Source: JAFGGT01 sp036733165
GTDB taxonomy: Archaea; Methanobacteriota_B; Thermococci; Methanofastidiosales; NM3
Length of the DNA: 64,000 nucleotides
Direction of reading: 5' to 3'
Assembly: GCA_036733165.1 (NCBI GenBank)
Contig: DAINBB010000002.1
Location: 56,634-120,633, forward strand
Within the stretch, counting starts at the first letter, position 1. Each line of letters starts with the position of its first letter. Shown here one piece after another: positions 62,001 through 64,000 of this stretch. The position numbers and the translations under genes are program-made. The notes under the pieces are model-generated. The model searched no databases. It was not told where the DNA came from and saw only the letters and a program-made list of their open reading frames with translations.

Positions 62001-62327
62001 AATCTCTACACGATTCCGAAACACTCGTGGATATTCGAGGATTCCCACATAGATTGCACCGTGCTTGAGGAGGGAAAGGGAAAGGGATCCTTCTCCCGCG
62101 CGGTCTCCGACAGGAAGATAGACGCACTCATAGACATCCCATGGTATTCCAACGGCAATGCAGAGAACTGCATGTTCAATGAACCCTACTATGCCACATT
62201 CGCGGCCGGGTTCGACGCTTTCATCATCACGAACATGAACATGGCAAAGGCTTTCGCCCATACGCTGAACAGGACCAATGAAAGTAAGGTCACTATAGAC
62301 TATCTGAAAAACTACACCAACATATAG
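59070..62327 (+). CDS. carB: Carbamoyl-phosphate synthase large subunit
   Basis: 1085 residues, full length with both synthetase halves: the first from '[20 protein letters not shown]', the second from '[20 protein letters not shown]'. Each has an ATP-grasp core ('[15 protein letters not shown]', '[15 protein letters not shown]'), and a C-terminal regulatory MGS-like domain includes 'IDALIDIPW'. It combines bicarbonate, ammonia and two ATP into carbamoyl phosphate. Unsplit, unlike the divided CarB of some archaea. Translationally coupled to carA. Confidence 0.98.
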   Translation: [1085 protein letters not shown]

Positions 62328-62428
62328 CTGGCAATTCAGGATATATTGGAACAGTGTCTGTTGGACCAATTTTGGGAACCGTCGTTTTTTTATAATGCAT
62401 GCAAAGCGGTCTTGGCCATGCGACGAGG

Positions 62429-62938
62429 CTACGCATTCTCGCGTTTGTTTACATATACAGAGAACCGAGCGGCCATGGAGGCCAGGCAGATGACGACGAG
62501 AAGAACCAACAGTGCTTCTCTTAAAAAGGGCAAGGGAAATAGAAGCGAAATAAACACCATCAACATAAGATAGGTCCCTATATGTTTGCCAATTGGATCA
62601 TAGATCGGTTTAGCAAGTCCGGAAGTTGCAACGAAAAGCAGGAACATGCCAACGATTGGCAAGAGTATCAACGGATTGTACCATCCATGGATGACATAAG
62701 CCACAAAACACGCCACTATAAGAATGAAATCGGCAGTGACATCGAGATACGCACCGAAATCCGTGGTCGCATCCAATTTTCTGGCGATATGACCATCCAA
62801 AACATCTGTGATCAATGTTAGAACAAGGATAGATGCCGAGATTAAAAATAGGTCATTCAGAAATACATAGATGAATATGGGGGCAGCTAGGAATCGGACA
62901 GATGTTATAACATTGGGAATATGGAATTGGTACGACAC
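62429..62938 (-). CDS. CDP-alcohol phosphatidyltransferase family membrane protein
   Basis: 169 residues from GTG 62938. The CDP-alcohol motif DGx2ARx8Gx3Dx3D is complete ('DVLDGHIARKLDATTDFGAYLDVTAD'), and about five to six membrane helices follow. It transfers a phospho-alcohol head group from CDP-activated lipid; in archaea this would be archaetidyl-glycerol or -inositol phosphate synthesis. GGGGGTT lies just before GTG 62938, which begins the conserved 'FHIPNVITSVRFLAAP'. An upstream in-frame ATG (63055) would overlap the neighbouring gene and adds a low-complexity start. Confidence 0.82.
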   Translation of the reverse strand: MSYQFHIPNVITSVRFLAAPIFIYVFLNDLFLISASILVLTLITDVLDGHIARKLDATTDFGAYLDVTADFILIVACFVAYVIHGWYNPLILLPIVGMFLLFVATSGLAKPIYDPIGKHIGTYLMLMVFISLLFPLPFLREALLVLLVVICLASMAARFSVYVNKRENA

Positions 62939-63044
62939 GTTTAACCCCCATGTACCCCCATTTTTGGCATTGGGGTTTTTATTTTTGGTCCCTGATAACG
63001 GTGGTCGTCCTATTTTCCAAGTGCTTCTTAGAATATACTTATTT

Positions 63045-64000
63045 TTAAACCACAATGCTCTGGTACACCTTTTTCGTATCGGCGTCTTGGACTATTATAA
63101 CGACGCCCCCGTCCTCGGGAATGTCCATTGTGATTGTGACGTCCTCGGTCTTGTTAAGGAGCGATATCCTTGATTCAAAACCATCGACAACGACATAGTT
63201 GTATACATTTGAGGCATGGTTGGGCAGCGAGAGGCCGTTTCTGAAAGTGACGAATATGACGTTCACTGAAGTGTACGAGTCCAACCCCTGTGGTTTTATA
63301 ATCACGTTGATGTCCTTTTCGCCCGGGCTGAGCGTCGAATCGGACACTGTCGCCTGTATCCTTACCAACGGCTCATCGTCAAGGAGAGGTTCGACAAATG
63401 AGACGTATTCGTTATATGTGTTGGAGTTGCCCCCTTTTACTTTCCTATTGCCGTCTATCATTGCGGAGGGATATCCGCCCACGGCGTATTTGGAGCCCCT
63501 TTCGCTTGAGAAGGCGGTCTCGAAGGAGTCGCCCATCCCATGGTACTCCAGTACCACTATCCTGCCCGGGTAGTTTATCAGCAGGTCTTCCGCCGCCTTT
63601 TCGGCGTATGGGCAATAAGGGCATCCTATGTAGGTAAATACCTCCAATAGCACGAACTTGTTCTGCTCCTCCACTGTGCTGACGTTGAAGTTCATTGCCT
63701 CCGTGTCCCGATTTCCTCTGGACATTATCTCGAGATTCACCGTTCCCTCAATACTCCCGGGCGCGTCCTCTGGGACAACTATCGAGACGCCGATGGTGAT
63801 CTGGCCATCCTCCTCCAATGTCACGCTCTCCTTGGAGAGCTTATACGTCCACCCCGACGGTAGCGATGATGTGGCCGACAGGTCATACGTGTCGGAGAGG
63901 TTGCCCATGTTCATAAGTTTGAATGTGAAGTTCGTCGTGGTCCCGGGGAGGACCTCCCTTGACATCTCGGTGCTGGTGACATCAAATGAGTAGGAAGGAT
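63045..64000 (-). CDS. Exported beta-sandwich + thioredoxin-fold protein (partial, runs off the window)
   Basis: The frame is open to the right edge, so the N-terminus is missing; at least 318 residues are seen. The first part is a NEW3/CARDB-like beta-sandwich ('VLPGTTTNFTFKLMNMGNLSDTYDLS', 'DAPGSIEGTVNLEIMSRG'). A thioredoxin-like domain of the Omp28/thiol type follows, with CPYC ('TYIGCPYCPYAEKAAEDL') and 'GGYPSAMIDGN'. Another beta domain closes the protein ('LVRIQATVSDSTLSPGEKDINVIIKP'). Probably extracytoplasmic and redox-active. Its 3' end is about 105 bp from the phosphatidyltransferase start. Confidence 0.75.
   Translation of the reverse strand, partial: PSYSFDVTSTEMSREVLPGTTTNFTFKLMNMGNLSDTYDLSATSSLPSGWTYKLSKESVTLEEDGQITIGVSIVVPEDAPGSIEGTVNLEIMSRGNRDTEAMNFNVSTVEEQNKFVLLEVFTYIGCPYCPYAEKAAEDLLINYPGRIVVLEYHGMGDSFETAFSSERGSKYAVGGYPSAMIDGNRKVKGGNSNTYNEYVSFVEPLLDDEPLVRIQATVSDSTLSPGEKDINVIIKPQGLDSYTSVNVIFVTFRNGLSLPNHASNVYNYVVVDGFESRISLLNKTEDVTITMDIPEDGGVVIIVQDADTKKVYQSIVV

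Noticed and set aside
1..64000. CRISPR array, insertion sequences, prophage or integrated element
   Set aside because: No regularly spaced repeat series, transposase or integrase frame, or terminal inverted repeats were seen. The only tRNA gene shows no adjacent attachment-site duplication that I could find.

Overview
The window is archaeal, most likely a Thermoplasmatota (euryarchaeal) genome. The evidence is a family-D DNA polymerase (both subunits), Orc1/Cdc6, RadA, archaeal RPA and RPA-associated proteins, Nop5/fibrillarin, archaeal EF-1alpha and S10, Elp3, a Nre repair protein and a ThiN-type thiamine regulator. The phylum call is an inference from gene content; no rRNA is present to settle it. 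Many genes carry a TATA box about 25-28 nt before the start codon, so leaderless transcripts look common. Others, such as EF-1alpha, have a clear Shine-Dalgarno leader.

Layout. 1-9.8 kb: a ModE-type regulator, a lipoprotein hydrolase, a UspA/P-type ATPase pair whose pump resembles Na+/K+-ATPase, a NapH-like Fe-S membrane protein, and a hybrid-cluster protein (Hcp) with a cupin and a divergent HxlR regulator. 9.8-21.8 kb: Elp3, Nop5-fibrillarin (box C/D RNP), a CNNM/CorC-like protein, RNase HII, a HAD phosphatase, RadA, a multi-OB RPA, an orphan IorA and an adenosine-specific kinase. 21.8-34.4 kb: a THUMP/degenerate-ThiI/Nudix fusion, a three-gene RPA operon, a degenerate cis-prenyltransferase homologue, a probable chromosomal replication origin with four ORB-like elements, then orc1-DP1-DP2.

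34.4-43.2 kb: a ribbon-helix-helix protein, a YjbQ/isochorismatase pair, a PadR-controlled MMPL exporter, and a thiamine locus (ThiB, ThiP, ThiR) without the ThiQ ATPase, followed by a CPA2 antiporter. 43.2-48.2 kb: Nre, endonuclease IV, S10 and EF-1alpha. 48.4-51.7 kb: an exported alpha/alpha-toroid protein with a GT-C-like membrane protein, tRNA-Ser(GCT) and two tiny membrane proteins. 51.7-64 kb: ALDH7-type dehydrogenase, adenine deaminase, P5C dehydrogenase, a PAS histidine kinase, carAB, a CDP-alcohol phosphatidyltransferase and a truncated exported thioredoxin-fold protein.

How it fits together: replication and repair genes (RNase HII, RadA, two RPA systems, Orc1, PolD, Nre, endonuclease IV) cluster around the origin at about 27.4-27.75 kb, and every gene from 27.7 to 43.2 kb reads away from it. 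The most novel-looking items are the THUMP-ThiI-Nudix fusion that has lost its PP-loop, the cis-prenyltransferase pseudoenzyme beside the origin, the triple 15-bp-phased PadR operator, and three small genes (49, 43 and 58 aa) short enough to be missed. I saw no CRISPR array, insertion sequence, intein or integrated element.
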